Positions 17,537 through 26,998 of a DNA stretch of 64,000 nt are shown in pieces. Source of the stretch: Geodermatophilus telluris (GTDB lineage: Bacteria > Actinomycetota > Actinomycetes > Mycobacteriales > Geodermatophilaceae); the NCBI RefSeq assembly GCF_900102745.1, contig NZ_FMZF01000004.1:310001-374000 (forward strand), given 5' to 3'. A program made the position numbers and the translations under genes. Position 1 is the first letter of the stretch. Each line of letters begins with the position of its first letter. The notes below the pieces were generated by a model. The model was given only the letters and a program-made list of their open reading frames with translations, ran no database searches and was not told where the DNA came from.

Positions 17537-19242
17537 CACCCGTGACCACCGACACGGACGTCCTCGTCGTCGGCGCCGGCCCGACCGGGCTCACGCTGGC
17601 CTGCGACCTGCACCGGCGCGGCGTCGACTGCCGGGTCCTCGACCGGGCCGTGACACCTCACGTCCGGTCCCGGGGCAAGGGCCTCCAGCCGCGCAGCCTC
17701 GAGGTCTTCGACGACCTCGGGATCGCCGGGGCCGCCCTCGCCGCCGGCCGGACCCACCACCACCTGCGCCTGTACTCGGGCGGGCGGCCCGCCCTGGACC
17801 TGGACCTCCCCGCACGGCCGCCGCAGCCCGGGGTTCCGTACCCGAACCTGGTCGTGCTGCCGCAGTGGCGGACCGAGCAGGTGCTCAGGGATGGGCTGGC
17901 GGCCCTCGGCGGCACCGTCGAGTACGGGCGGGAGCTGACCGACCTCTCCCAGGACGACGACGGGGTCACCGCCACGGTCGTCGACCCGGGCACCGGCGCG
18001 ACCGAAGCGCTCCGGGCCGCCTTCGTGGTCGGCTGCGACGGCGGCAGCAGCCGGGTGCGGACACTGACCGGCATCGCGATGCGCGGCGCGAGCCACGACG
18101 AGCACTTCGTCCTCGGCGACGTCCTGATCGAGGGCCTGCCGGCCGACGGCTCGTCCTTCGCCTGGTTCGACGACGACGGGTACCTCGCCGCCGACCCGCT
18201 CGACGGGAGCGGGACCTGGCAGGTGCAGGCCAGCGTCCGGCCCGACACCTCCGGGAAGCTCGAGACAGCGTCCCTGGAGCTGTTCCGGCGCCTGTTCGCC
18301 GAACGCGGCTTCGGGCACGTGCGGCTGCACGACGCCACGTGGCTGTCCGACTTCAGTCCCCGCGTCGCCATCGTCGACCGCTACCGGGCCGGCCGGGTGC
18401 TGCTGGCCGGCGATGCCGCCCACGTGCACAGCCCCGCCGGCGGGCAGGGCATGAACACCGGCATCCAGGACGCCTACAACCTCGGTTGGAAGCTCGACGC
18501 CGTCCTCCGGGGACGGGCCGCCCATGCCCTCCTCGACACCTACCAGGAGGAGCGGAGGCCGGTCGCCCGCGCGGTCCTCACCAGCAGCGACCTCGGCCAC
18601 AGCGCCTTCTTCTCCCCCCACCCCGCCATGACCCTCCTGCGCAACCGGGTCCTCGTGCCGGCCCTGCGGCTGGCGGTCATCCGGAACCGGCTCCTCGACG
18701 GCGTGGCCGAACTCGACGTGGGCTACCGGGACAGCTCCCTGGTCGACGAGGCGGCCACCGGAGAGCACACCGGCGACGGGGAGGCGGCCGGTCTGGTCGA
18801 CGCCGTCCGGTTCCGGCGCGGCCCGCACGCCGGTGACCGCGCACCGGACGCCGAGGTGCGTGCCGGCGACAACGGCGCGCCGACGCGCCTCTTCGACCTC
18901 TTCCGAGGCACGCACTCCACCCTGCTGGTGTTCGACGGCCCCGCCGCGACCGACGCCGGATACCGGCGGATGACCGCGACCGCCCGGCGTGTGCGCGCCG
19001 CCCTCGGCGACGACGTCCGCGCCTGGATCGTGGTCCCCGGCGACCGGAGGCCCGAGCACCTGGACGACGTCGACGTGGTCCTCGACCCCGACCGCGACGC
19101 CCACCACCGCTACGCCGCCGCGGCCGAGTCGCTGTACCTGGTCCGGCCCGACGGCTACATCGCCTACCGCAGCCGGCCCGCTACCGCCGGACCCGTGCTC
19201 GGCCACCTCGGCTCCGTGTTCAGGCTGCAGGCACCCGCGTGA
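17533..19242 (+). CDS. FAD-dependent aromatic/polyketide hydroxylase with C-terminal thioredoxin-like domain
   Basis: About 569 residues, class A monooxygenase of the phenol-hydroxylase/PgaE-like group. The N-terminal VLVVGAGPTGLTLA binds FAD. GCDGGSSRVRTL is the DG motif. GDAAHVHSPAGGQGMNTG is the GD motif of this subgroup. The last ~170 residues (LFDLFRGTHSTLLVF onward) match the thioredoxin-like C-terminal domain found in these hydroxylases. I chose GTG 17533 because it overlaps the SDR stop (GTGA); GTG 17542 is equally possible. With the SDR and the upstream monooxygenase it suggests oxidative tailoring of an aromatic compound. Confidence 0.88.
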   Translation: MTPVTTDTDVLVVGAGPTGLTLACDLHRRGVDCRVLDRAVTPHVRSRGKGLQPRSLEVFDDLGIAGAALAAGRTHHHLRLYSGGRPALDLDLPARPPQPGVPYPNLVVLPQWRTEQVLRDGLAALGGTVEYGRELTDLSQDDDGVTATVVDPGTGATEALRAAFVVGCDGGSSRVRTLTGIAMRGASHDEHFVLGDVLIEGLPADGSSFAWFDDDGYLAADPLDGSGTWQVQASVRPDTSGKLETASLELFRRLFAERGFGHVRLHDATWLSDFSPRVAIVDRYRAGRVLLAGDAAHVHSPAGGQGMNTGIQDAYNLGWKLDAVLRGRAAHALLDTYQEERRPVARAVLTSSDLGHSAFFSPHPAMTLLRNRVLVPALRLAVIRNRLLDGVAELDVGYRDSSLVDEAATGEHTGDGEAAGLVDAVRFRRGPHAGDRAPDAEVRAGDNGAPTRLFDLFRGTHSTLLVFDGPAATDAGYRRMTATARRVRAALGDDVRAWIVVPGDRRPEHLDDVDVVLDPDRDAHHRYAAAAESLYLVRPDGYIAYRSRPATAGPVLGHLGSVFRLQAPA

Positions 19243-19535
19243 GCCCCCCGGCGTGGCCTCCGGCGCCGACGAGGACCCTCATCGCCGCCACGACCTGTTC
19301 GTGCACGGCTGCACGCCGACCGTGGTGCGAGGGTGTGGCCGATCCCATCGGGTGACCGGTGCCGCCATGCCGGTCGCGGCTGCGCCGCGCGGAGGATCGA
19401 CCGGTCCGCCGGTCACGGCCGGCGAACGTCCCCCGGCGCCATCCGCCGGGGCGGGGTCGGCCGCGGGGTACCGGAGGATGGCTGGAGACGTTCCCCACGG
19501 GAACTGGAGGGCGGCTTCCTACGGTCCGCGCGGTG
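19243..19535. other. Control region upstream of the relaxase (possible oriT)
   Basis: There is no gene in these 293 bases. They hold several inverted repeats, including TTCCC-CAC-GGGAA (about 19491–19503) and GACCGGTCCGCCGGTC (about 19399–19414). MobF relaxases usually nick an oriT close to their own gene, so this is the natural place for a nick site. No nic sequence can be recognised by eye. Confidence 0.3.
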
Positions 19536-22500
19536 ATGTCGCTGCACAAGCTGACCGCGGGCGACGGGTACACGTACCTCACCCGCCAGGTGGCCGCCTT
19601 CGACGCCACCGAGCGAGGCTACGGCGGGCTCGGTGACTACTACTCCCAGCGCGGGGAGTCCCCGGGCGTCTGGACCGGCGGCGGCCTGCACGGCCTGGAC
19701 GGAATCGACGCCGGTCAGCCGGTCGGCGAGGAGCAGATGAGGGCGCTGTTCGGCGAGGGCCGCCATCCCGACGCCGCCCGGCTGCAGCGGCAGGCCCTGG
19801 CCGCCGGCGCCGACCGGCAGCAGGCGTGGCTGGCGGGGGCCTTGGGCCGGCCCTTCTACGTCTTCGCCGCGCGTGCCGACGGATTCCAGGCCCGCTGCGC
19901 CCGAGCGTGCGCGGCGCTCACCCGCGCCCGCGGACACCCCCGCGACTCCCCGATCACCGACGAGGAGCGGGCAGGCATCCGCAGCGACACCGGCCGCGAC
20001 ATGTTCACCGATGTCTACGGCCGCGCGCCGCGGGATGCCCGCGAGTTGTCGGGGTTCATCGCCCGGCTGTCGCGATCGGCGACCACCGCGGTCACCGGGT
20101 ACGACCTGACCTTCTCCCCGGTCAAGTCCGTCTCCGCCCTCTGGGCGCTGGCACCCCGGGACGTCGCCGAGCGGATCGAGGCCGCCCACGCCGCCGCCGT
20201 CGCCGTCGCCGACACCCTCTCCTGGCTGCAGGGACATGCCTGCCTCACCCGCACCGGCGCCGACGGCGTGCGCCAGGTGGAGACCACCGGGCTGGTCGCG
20301 GCGGTGTTCACCCATCGCGACTCCCGCGCCGGCGACCCCGACCTACACAGCCATGTCGCCGTCAGCAACAAGGTGCAGACCCGCGACGGCCGCTGGCTGG
20401 CCCTGGACGGGCGGGTGCTGCACAAGGCGGCGGTGAGCGCCTCCGAGCGGTACAACACCCGGCTGGAGGCCCACCTGGCCGACCGGGTCGGCGTCCGATT
20501 CGCCGACCGTCCCGGCCAGACCGCAGGCACGCGGCCGGTGCGCGAGGTCGTCGGCGTGGACGACCGCCTGCTGGCCACCTGGTCCTCGCGCCGGCAGGTG
20601 ATCGACGTCCGCCGCGGCGAGCTGGCCGCCGCGTTCCAGCAGCGGCACGGCCGCACACCGACCGCGATCGAGGCGATCGCCCTGGCACAGCAGGCCACCC
20701 TGGAGACACGGCAGGCCAAGCACGAGCCGCGCTCCCTCGCCGAACAGCGGGTGACCTGGCGGCGGCAGGCGCTGGCCGTACTCGGAGGCCCGGCCGGCCT
20801 CAGCGGCATGCTCGACCGGGTCCTAACCCGCGAGCGGACACCGGCTCTGCCGGTCACCGAACGCTGGATCCGATCAGCGGCCCTGCGGGTGCTGGAGACG
20901 GTGAGCGGGCAGCGGGCGACCTGGCAGGTGTGGCACGTGCGCGCCGAGGCCGAGCGGCTGGTACGCGCTGCTGCGCTCACCTCCGACGAGGTGGACCGCG
21001 CGGTCGATCGGCTGACGGCGGCGGTCCTCTCCCCCGACCTGTCCATCCCGTTGGGCGATCCGGACCCGGTGGTCGAGCCGCCGCCGCTGTGCCGTTCGGA
21101 CGGCTCCAGCGTCTACACCGTCGCCGGTGCGCGCCGCTACAGCAGCCGCGCGGTGCTCGACGCCGAGGCGCTGCTGCTCGCCGCGGCCGGCCGAGGCGAC
21201 GGCCGCCGCGTCGATCCGGCCGTCGTCGAGCTGGCCCTGCTGGAAACCACCGCGAACGGCAGGGAACTCAACCCCGGCCAGGCTCAGCTGGTCCGCGACC
21301 TGGCCGGCAGCCGGGCCCGGGTGCAGCTAGCCGTCGCCCCGGCCGGGGCGGGCAAGACCACCGCGCTGGCCGCCTTGTCCCGCGCCTGGGAAGCCAGCGG
21401 CGGCGACGTGCTGGGGCTGGCGCCCTCGGCGGTGGCCACGGCCGGTCTGCGCGAGGCCGTCGGGGCACCGTGCGACACCGTCGCCAAGCTGACCTGGTCG
21501 CTCGACACCGGGAACCTGCCCGACTGGGTCACGGCTATCGGCCCGGGCACGCTGGTCATCGTCGACGAAGCCGGCATGGCCGGCACCCGCGACCTGGCCC
21601 GGGTCGTGGCGCACGTGCTGGGCCGGGGCGGGTCGGTGCGGCTGGTCGGGGACGACCGGCAGCTCACCTCCGTCGCCGCCGGCGGCGTGCTGACCGAGAT
21701 CGCCGCCCGCCACGGGGCGGCGACCCTGACGCAGCTGGTGCGCTTCACCGACCCCGCCGAGGCCGCAGCCACCGTCGCTCTGCGCGACGGCGACACCACC
21801 GCCGTCGGCTTCTACCTCGACGCCGGGCGGGTGCACGTCGGCGACCTGACCACCTGCGCGGAGCAGGCCTACACACGGTGGGCCGCCGACCGCGCCCGCG
21901 GCCTCGACGCGCTCCTGCTGGCCGCCACCCGCGACGTCGTGCAGCAACTCAACGACCGCGCCCGCGCCCACCGCCTCGCCTCCTCCGGTGTCCCGCCGGG
22001 CCGCGAGGTGACGCTGGCCGACGGCACCCGGGCCGGCGCCGGGGACCCGGTCATCACCCGCGCCAACGACCGGCGGCTGCTCCTCACCGGCGCCGACTGG
22101 GTGAAGAACGGTGACCGCTGGACCGTCACCGCCGTCCGCGCCGACGGCGCCCTGCGGGTCGCGCACACCGGCACCGGTGGACGGCTCACCCTGCCCGCGG
22201 CCTACGTCGCCGAGCACGTGCAGCTGGGCTACGCCAGCACCGTGCACGGCGCGCAGGGCGTCACCGCCGACACCTGCCACGCCGTGCTCACCGGCGCGGA
22301 GTCCCGACAGCTGCTGTACGTGGCGCTCTCCCGCGGACGGACGGCCAACCACGTCTACCTGCCCACCGTGGGCGACGGCGACCCGCACAGCCTCGTCACG
22401 CCCGCAGCGGTGTCCCCGCCGACCGCCACCGACCTGCTCATCGCCGTGCTCGGCCGCGACGACGCCCAGACCTCGGCCACCGGCGACCGCCGGGCGCTGA

Positions 22501-25457
22501 CCGACCCGGCCGGGCAGCTGCACTCCGCCGCCACCCGGTACGCCGACGCCCTGCGCGTCGCCGCCGAGCACCACCTCGCCGGCCCCACCGTCGAAGCCCT
22601 GCAGGACGCCGCCGAGCGGCTGCACCCGCACCTCACCGCCGCCACGACATGGCCGACGCTGCGCGGGCACCTGGCACTGCTCGCCCTCCTCGGCGCCGAC
22701 CCCGTCGCCGCGCTGCGGACCGCGGCCCCGGTCCGCGAACTCGACACCGCGCACGACTCGGCGGCCGTCCTGCAGTGGCGACTGCCCGAGCCCGGCCCGG
22801 CCGGTCCGCTGCCCTGGCTGCCCGGCGTGCCGGCCGCGCTCGCCGACGATCCGCGCTGGGGCCCCTACCTCGCCGCCCGCACCGACCACGTCACCGCCTG
22901 CGCGGCCCGCGTCGCCGACACCGCCGCCACGTGGACGCCGGCCACCGTCCCCGCGTGGGCCCGACAGCTGATCGATCCGGCCCTCGCGCAGCTGCGCTCC
23001 GACGTGACCGTCTGGCGCGCCGCCCTCGCCGTGCCCGACAGCGACCGGCGACCCACCGGGCCCCCGCGCCCTGCAGCCGCCGAGCGCCGGCACCAGCGGC
23101 GGCTCGAGGAGGACCTCGCCGCAACCGCTCCGGCCCGGAGCAGCTCGGTGTGGGCGGCGCTGGCCGACGGCATCGACCCCCGCATCCGCCACGACCCGCA
23201 CTGGCCCGCGCTCGCCGCACGGCTGGCGGCCGCCGACCGCGCCGGCCTCGACGCCGCCGGCCTGCTCGCCGCGGTCGCGGCGCACCGGCCGCTGCCCGAC
23301 GACCTGCCCGCCGCCGCGCTGTGGTGGCGGCTGACCCCCCACCTCGCCCCGGCCACCATCCCCGCCGCTCCGGGCACCGCCGGACCGCGCCCGGACTGGT
23401 GCGCCACCCTCCGGCGACTGCTCCCCGACGCCGACGGCGTGCTGGCCGATCCCGCATGGCCGGCCCTGGTCGCGGCCGTCACCGCCGGCAGCCGCACCGG
23501 CTGGTCCCCCGCCGACTTGCTCGCCGCCGCGGTCATCGGCCTGCCGGCCGCGGCCGTCGGCGACCGCACCGGCCGCGCACGCACCGAGGCGCTGGTCTTC
23601 CGGATCACCGCCCTCACCGACACCCCGCCCGTCGATGCACCCGAACCGCTGCCGGCCGACCTGCAGCCCCCCGATGACGCCGACCAGCTCGCGTCCATCG
23701 AGGACCCGGCCGCCGTCGGCGCCGCGGGTCCGGCCGACCCGCCGCCCGGTGACCAGGACGCGCCGTTCGACCCGGAGTGGGATGCCCCGCCGCCGACGGC
23801 CGAGCCGCGCAACCTCACTCCCGACCCGTTCACCTGGACCGGTCGACCCGTGGCCGACGAGGCGGACTACCTGCTCGAGCAGCACTTCTGGGCCACGGCC
23901 GCCGTCGGGCGCGACCGGCTGATCGAGCTCACCACCCAGGCCGCCGCCTTCTACGCCGACTCCTACCCCGGCTCCTGGGCACCCGGCTACCTGCGCCGTC
24001 GCCTGGGCACCGACCTCACCGCCGATCCGCGCTTCGACCCCGGCTACGCGCCCGGTGGCTGGACGACGCTCGTCGACCACCTGCGCTCCCGGGGCGCCAC
24101 CGACGACGAGCTGCTGGCCGCCGGCCTCGCTCAGCGCGCCCGCACCGGGGCCCTGATCGACCGCTTCCGCGACCGGCTCACCTTCCCCATCCGCGACGTC
24201 GACGGCGCGATCCGCGGCTTCGTCGCTCGCCGCAACCCCGCAGTCGCCGAGGACGGCCGCACCGGACCCAAGTACCTCAACACCCCCGGCACCGACCTCT
24301 ACCGAGAAGGCGAGCACCTCCTCGGGCTGCACGAGAACCGAGCGGCGCTGGCCGCCATTGTTGAATACTATTCCGCTCGACCTGCCCAACTGTATTTCGA
24401 CCAACTGTGGGTGAACCGCCGGGAGCGCCACGTCCATTCGGGCGATAGGGAAGGGCCGCCCACGGTTCTTCAACTTGAGTTCAATGTCCCTTGCGGCGGA
24501 GCGGCTCAAGCAGTACATGGCCCCGTGCATGGCGGCGGGACGATCGACCCAAGGCCACCGGCGGGTCAGCCTCACTGGCGTCTGATGTTTTCTATCTCGC
24601 TCGCAGAGGAGGGTTGGGACGCGGGCCAGCTCGAAACGGCCCTCCGAGACTTCCGCGCGAAATGGAAGTTGGAGTTAGTGGCCGCCGTTCGGCAAGCGAA
24701 CGTAGAAATTGCCGAGCGGCGTAGCCAAATGACCGAGCAGGTGGGAGCCGAAGTTGGCCGACGGCGGAACCCCCTCGTCGCCGTTCAGCGTGCAACGAGA
24801 AACCTGTCGATTCCCCTGTCGCGAACGACCGCCGATGTCGCGGTGATTCCCGTATCGCCACGTCATCTGTCGCTTGCTGCTGCCGAGTCTGCTGTTGCGT
24901 CCGGTAGGGAACCGTTCTCGTTGGCTGATGACATCGCCGAGGGCCTCCTCCAGACCATCGCTTCCTTCTCGCGCGCGCTTGAGCGATTGCCGGTGACCGC
25001 GGACAAGCTGTTGGGCGAGGACGAGGAAACCTTGCGCGACGTCCTTCTGTTCGTCCTGAACGCGAACTGGGCTGGCCAGGTGACCGGTGAAACGTTCATC
25101 GGCCTCGGTAAGACAGACATCTCCCTGCGCTGGCGGGATCTCGATGCCTTCATCGCGGAGTGCAAGTTCTGGCATGGCGCACGCCACTTCTCTGACGCGG
25201 TCGAGCAGCTCTTGGGTCGCTACGTAGTCTGGCGGGACACGCGCGTCGCCCTCATCCTCTTCGTTCGAGACCGGAAGGACGTCTCTCGCGTGCTTCAAAG
25301 CGCATCCGAGGTTCTAGAAGCTCATGAGCGCCTCCTGTCAGCCGCCGAGTGGGATGCGGACAAGACAAGAAGGGACTTCTCGTTGCAGTCCAAGACCGAT
25401 GAGGGAAGGGTGATTCGCCTCAGCTTGCTTCCGGTAGTCGTTCCAACATCCGCTTGA
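19536..25457 (+). CDS. Chimeric ORF: MobF relaxase–helicase–primase fragment joined to a PD-(D/E)XK nuclease
   Basis: The 1,973-codon frame holds two unrelated proteins. Residues 1–350 are a MobF (TrwC/TraI) relaxase: tandem tyrosines Y35–Y36 in GDYYSQRGESPG and the HUH pair H271/H273 in DPDLHSHVAVSN. A RecD/TraI-like helicase follows, with Walker A around K607 (APAGAGKTTAL) and Walker B VIVDEAGMAG. Residues about 1480–1605 match the DnaG catalytic N-core (LIDRFRDRLTFPIRDVDG, then GPKYLNTPGTDLY). Near codon 1607 (24354) the composition falls and an unrelated protein begins. It ends in a nuclease core with D1861 (GKTDI) and E1875-C-K1877 (FIAECKFW). ATG 19536 and GTG 19533 both fit the start; the expected Toprim domain is missing. 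Confidence 0.85.
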   Translation: MSLHKLTAGDGYTYLTRQVAAFDATERGYGGLGDYYSQRGESPGVWTGGGLHGLDGIDAGQPVGEEQMRALFGEGRHPDAARLQRQALAAGADRQQAWLAGALGRPFYVFAARADGFQARCARACAALTRARGHPRDSPITDEERAGIRSDTGRDMFTDVYGRAPRDARELSGFIARLSRSATTAVTGYDLTFSPVKSVSALWALAPRDVAERIEAAHAAAVAVADTLSWLQGHACLTRTGADGVRQVETTGLVAAVFTHRDSRAGDPDLHSHVAVSNKVQTRDGRWLALDGRVLHKAAVSASERYNTRLEAHLADRVGVRFADRPGQTAGTRPVREVVGVDDRLLATWSSRRQVIDVRRGELAAAFQQRHGRTPTAIEAIALAQQATLETRQAKHEPRSLAEQRVTWRRQALAVLGGPAGLSGMLDRVLTRERTPALPVTERWIRSAALRVLETVSGQRATWQVWHVRAEAERLVRAAALTSDEVDRAVDRLTAAVLSPDLSIPLGDPDPVVEPPPLCRSDGSSVYTVAGARRYSSRAVLDAEALLLAAAGRGDGRRVDPAVVELALLETTANGRELNPGQAQLVRDLAGSRARVQLAVAPAGAGKTTALAALSRAWEASGGDVLGLAPSAVATAGLREAVGAPCDTVAKLTWSLDTGNLPDWVTAIGPGTLVIVDEAGMAGTRDLARVVAHVLGRGGSVRLVGDDRQLTSVAAGGVLTEIAARHGAATLTQLVRFTDPAEAAATVALRDGDTTAVGFYLDAGRVHVGDLTTCAEQAYTRWAADRARGLDALLLAATRDVVQQLNDRARAHRLASSGVPPGREVTLADGTRAGAGDPVITRANDRRLLLTGADWVKNGDRWTVTAVRADGALRVAHTGTGGRLTLPAAYVAEHVQLGYASTVHGAQGVTADTCHAVLTGAESRQLLYVALSRGRTANHVYLPTVGDGDPHSLVTPAAVSPPTATDLLIAVLGRDDAQTSATGDRRALTDPAGQLHSAATRYADALRVAAEHHLAGPTVEALQDAAERLHPHLTAATTWPTLRGHLALLALLGADPVAALRTAAPVRELDTAHDSAAVLQWRLPEPGPAGPLPWLPGVPAALADDPRWGPYLAARTDHVTACAARVADTAATWTPATVPAWARQLIDPALAQLRSDVTVWRAALAVPDSDRRPTGPPRPAAAERRHQRRLEEDLAATAPARSSSVWAALADGIDPRIRHDPHWPALAARLAAADRAGLDAAGLLAAVAAHRPLPDDLPAAALWWRLTPHLAPATIPAAPGTAGPRPDWCATLRRLLPDADGVLADPAWPALVAAVTAGSRTGWSPADLLAAAVIGLPAAAVGDRTGRARTEALVFRITALTDTPPVDAPEPLPADLQPPDDADQLASIEDPAAVGAAGPADPPPGDQDAPFDPEWDAPPPTAEPRNLTPDPFTWTGRPVADEADYLLEQHFWATAAVGRDRLIELTTQAAAFYADSYPGSWAPGYLRRRLGTDLTADPRFDPGYAPGGWTTLVDHLRSRGATDDELLAAGLAQRARTGALIDRFRDRLTFPIRDVDGAIRGFVARRNPAVAEDGRTGPKYLNTPGTDLYREGEHLLGLHENRAALAAIVEYYSARPAQLYFDQLWVNRRERHVHSGDREGPPTVLQLEFNVPCGGAAQAVHGPVHGGGTIDPRPPAGQPHWRLMFSISLAEEGWDAGQLETALRDFRAKWKLELVAAVRQANVEIAERRSQMTEQVGAEVGRRRNPLVAVQRATRNLSIPLSRTTADVAVIPVSPRHLSLAAAESAVASGREPFSLADDIAEGLLQTIASFSRALERLPVTADKLLGEDEETLRDVLLFVLNANWAGQVTGETFIGLGKTDISLRWRDLDAFIAECKFWHGARHFSDAVEQLLGRYVVWRDTRVALILFVRDRKDVSRVLQSASEVLEAHERLLSAAEWDADKTRRDFSLQSKTDEGRVIRLSLLPVVVPTSA

Positions 25458-25496
25458 GCCGCGCGGCGGCCAGGCCGTCCTGACGGGGGAGCTGAA

Positions 25497-26855
25497 GTGA
25501 CGACCTTCCCGAAGCTAGACGTAGAGACGGGGTCCTACCCGTGCACGGTGATCTATCCGAACGGTGACCGGCAGGCTGGGCAACTCGAACTCGAACCATC
25601 TAAGAGTCCCCATGGCGAGGTGTTCGGGACGCCACCCGGCCTGGAGAAGGCCACATCCTTCCCGCAGCCTCCGCAGCACTTCTCCGTCCTGGCGTGCGAC
25701 TTGCGCGTTGGTTATCAGCCCCTTCTCCTGAACGCGTCTGTGGAGATGTGGTTCCCAGGTCGCTCACTCGTACGGGCCGAGGCTGCGGTCGTGGGGCACG
25801 GGCTGGAGCAGGACCCTGAATCAACGTTCCCAGAGGTAAGTCTGCAGATCACCGGCGGGCACCGGATCTTCGGTGCTACGCCGGTCAAAGAGACCTCCGG
25901 GCCTAGGTCGCTGCCTCCACAGGGGACGGTTGAATACAAAGCAACGATCGACGTGGATGCGAACAGGTCCTACCAGCGGGACGATGTTGAACTCCGATGC
26001 CGCTATTGGCTGTCAGCGCACAATCTCGACTACTACAGATTCGGTGTGCGCACTGCTCCTGTGTTCGAAATCCGGGACGCAAGCCGGCCGACTGCTCTGG
26101 GTTGGATCGCAGATCATGTCCTTCCCCTGCGCGAACTCGTCACACTCGGGACTCTAGAACAGCAGACCGTCAGTTGGTTGGAGCTCGATCACGAAGATGA
26201 CGGCACGAAGTTCGGTAGCGTCCAGGTTTTCTCCCGAGAGATCGCACAGTCGCCGTATGCGCCGACCATCGACCGCGATAAGGACGGTCGGTCGCTCTTT
26301 GTATTCAGCGCACTGCCCTATAGTCCCTTGGAGCTGGTAGAGCGTTGGGAGAAGCTGCGAGCCGCGCATCCCAACTTCATCGAACCGTTGATTCGAGGTG
26401 TTACGGAGCCGACCGACTCTCGATCCGGGTTCCTGCTGACAGTCCAGGCCTTAGAGGGTCTCCACACCGAGACATACGGGGAAGGGTCACAGTATTCCGC
26501 GAAGCACAAAGAAGAGCGGGACAGCATTCTAAAAGACGTGAAACAGCTCGGACTCAGCAAGAAGCGACGCGCGTTCCTGCACCGATGGCTGGACATGAAC
26601 GGCCGCTACAGCTTGCGCGATCGTCTGAAAGAGCTGCGCGATGACGTCGCGGACGATGTGTTGAGCATAGTGAACCTCGACCTGATTCCCGGTGACGTTC
26701 CTCTGTATCGCAATCAGATCTCACACGGCGCGGGCAACGTTCCGGCTACGACCCTGCGACCCGTCGGTCGAGCTCTGGCCGCGCTCGGTGTTGCGCATGT
26801 CTTGCGTCTGCTCGATCTACCGCGCGACCGAATGTCGCACCTCTTCACTAGGTGA
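25497..26855 (+). CDS. ApeA-like anti-phage protein with HEPN ribonuclease domain
   Basis: A 452-residue protein beginning at GTG 25497, with GGGGGAG just upstream and 39 bases after the nuclease stop. Residues 1–270 look like the beta-rich ApeA N-terminal domain (LGWIADHVLPLRELVTLGT near its end). Residues about 300–445 are the helical Apea-type HEPN domain: LLTVQALEGLHTE, YSLRDRLKELRDD, and the catalytic R405-x4-H410 in YRNQISHGAG. HEPN domains of this class cleave RNA, and ApeA proteins abort phage infection. Codon use and GC are lower than in the chromosome around it, as in the preceding nuclease, pointing to joint acquisition. Function is inferred from family only. Confidence 0.75.
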   Translation: MTTFPKLDVETGSYPCTVIYPNGDRQAGQLELEPSKSPHGEVFGTPPGLEKATSFPQPPQHFSVLACDLRVGYQPLLLNASVEMWFPGRSLVRAEAAVVGHGLEQDPESTFPEVSLQITGGHRIFGATPVKETSGPRSLPPQGTVEYKATIDVDANRSYQRDDVELRCRYWLSAHNLDYYRFGVRTAPVFEIRDASRPTALGWIADHVLPLRELVTLGTLEQQTVSWLELDHEDDGTKFGSVQVFSREIAQSPYAPTIDRDKDGRSLFVFSALPYSPLELVERWEKLRAAHPNFIEPLIRGVTEPTDSRSGFLLTVQALEGLHTETYGEGSQYSAKHKEERDSILKDVKQLGLSKKRRAFLHRWLDMNGRYSLRDRLKELRDDVADDVLSIVNLDLIPGDVPLYRNQISHGAGNVPATTLRPVGRALAALGVAHVLRLLDLPRDRMSHLFTR

Positions 26856-26886
26856 CCCGCTGTGCTCGGCCGCCCGTGTCTCTCAT

Positions 26887-26998
26887 CTACACGCCGCGTG
26901 CGCGACGCGTCCGTTCGATGGCGGCGGTGTGGTCGGGCTCCTTGGCGACGTGGGCGTAGACGGCGTCTGTGAAGGCGATGGAGTGGTAGCCCAGCCAC
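26887..26998 (-). pseudogene. C-terminal remnant of a tyrosine recombinase (integrase)
   Basis: Reading the minus strand from 26998 gives WLGYHSIAFTDAVYAHV and a short charged tail ending at a TAG (26887–26889). This is the end of a phage/ICE-type integrase, where LGH-x-S-I-x-x-T...Y carries the nucleophilic tyrosine; here the usual His is Tyr. The rest of the gene is gone, cut exactly where the IS3-type end begins. It is the likely integrase of the element carrying the relaxase. Confidence 0.6.

Noticed and set aside
19243-19535. Definite oriT
   Set aside because: Inverted repeats are present but no recognisable nic site; kept as a possibility only.
21327-24575. Very long minus-strand open frame (over 1,000 codons) under the relaxase gene
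   Set aside because: It is Gly/Arg/Val-rich antisense translation of the relaxase coding strand, a common artefact at high GC; no motifs.
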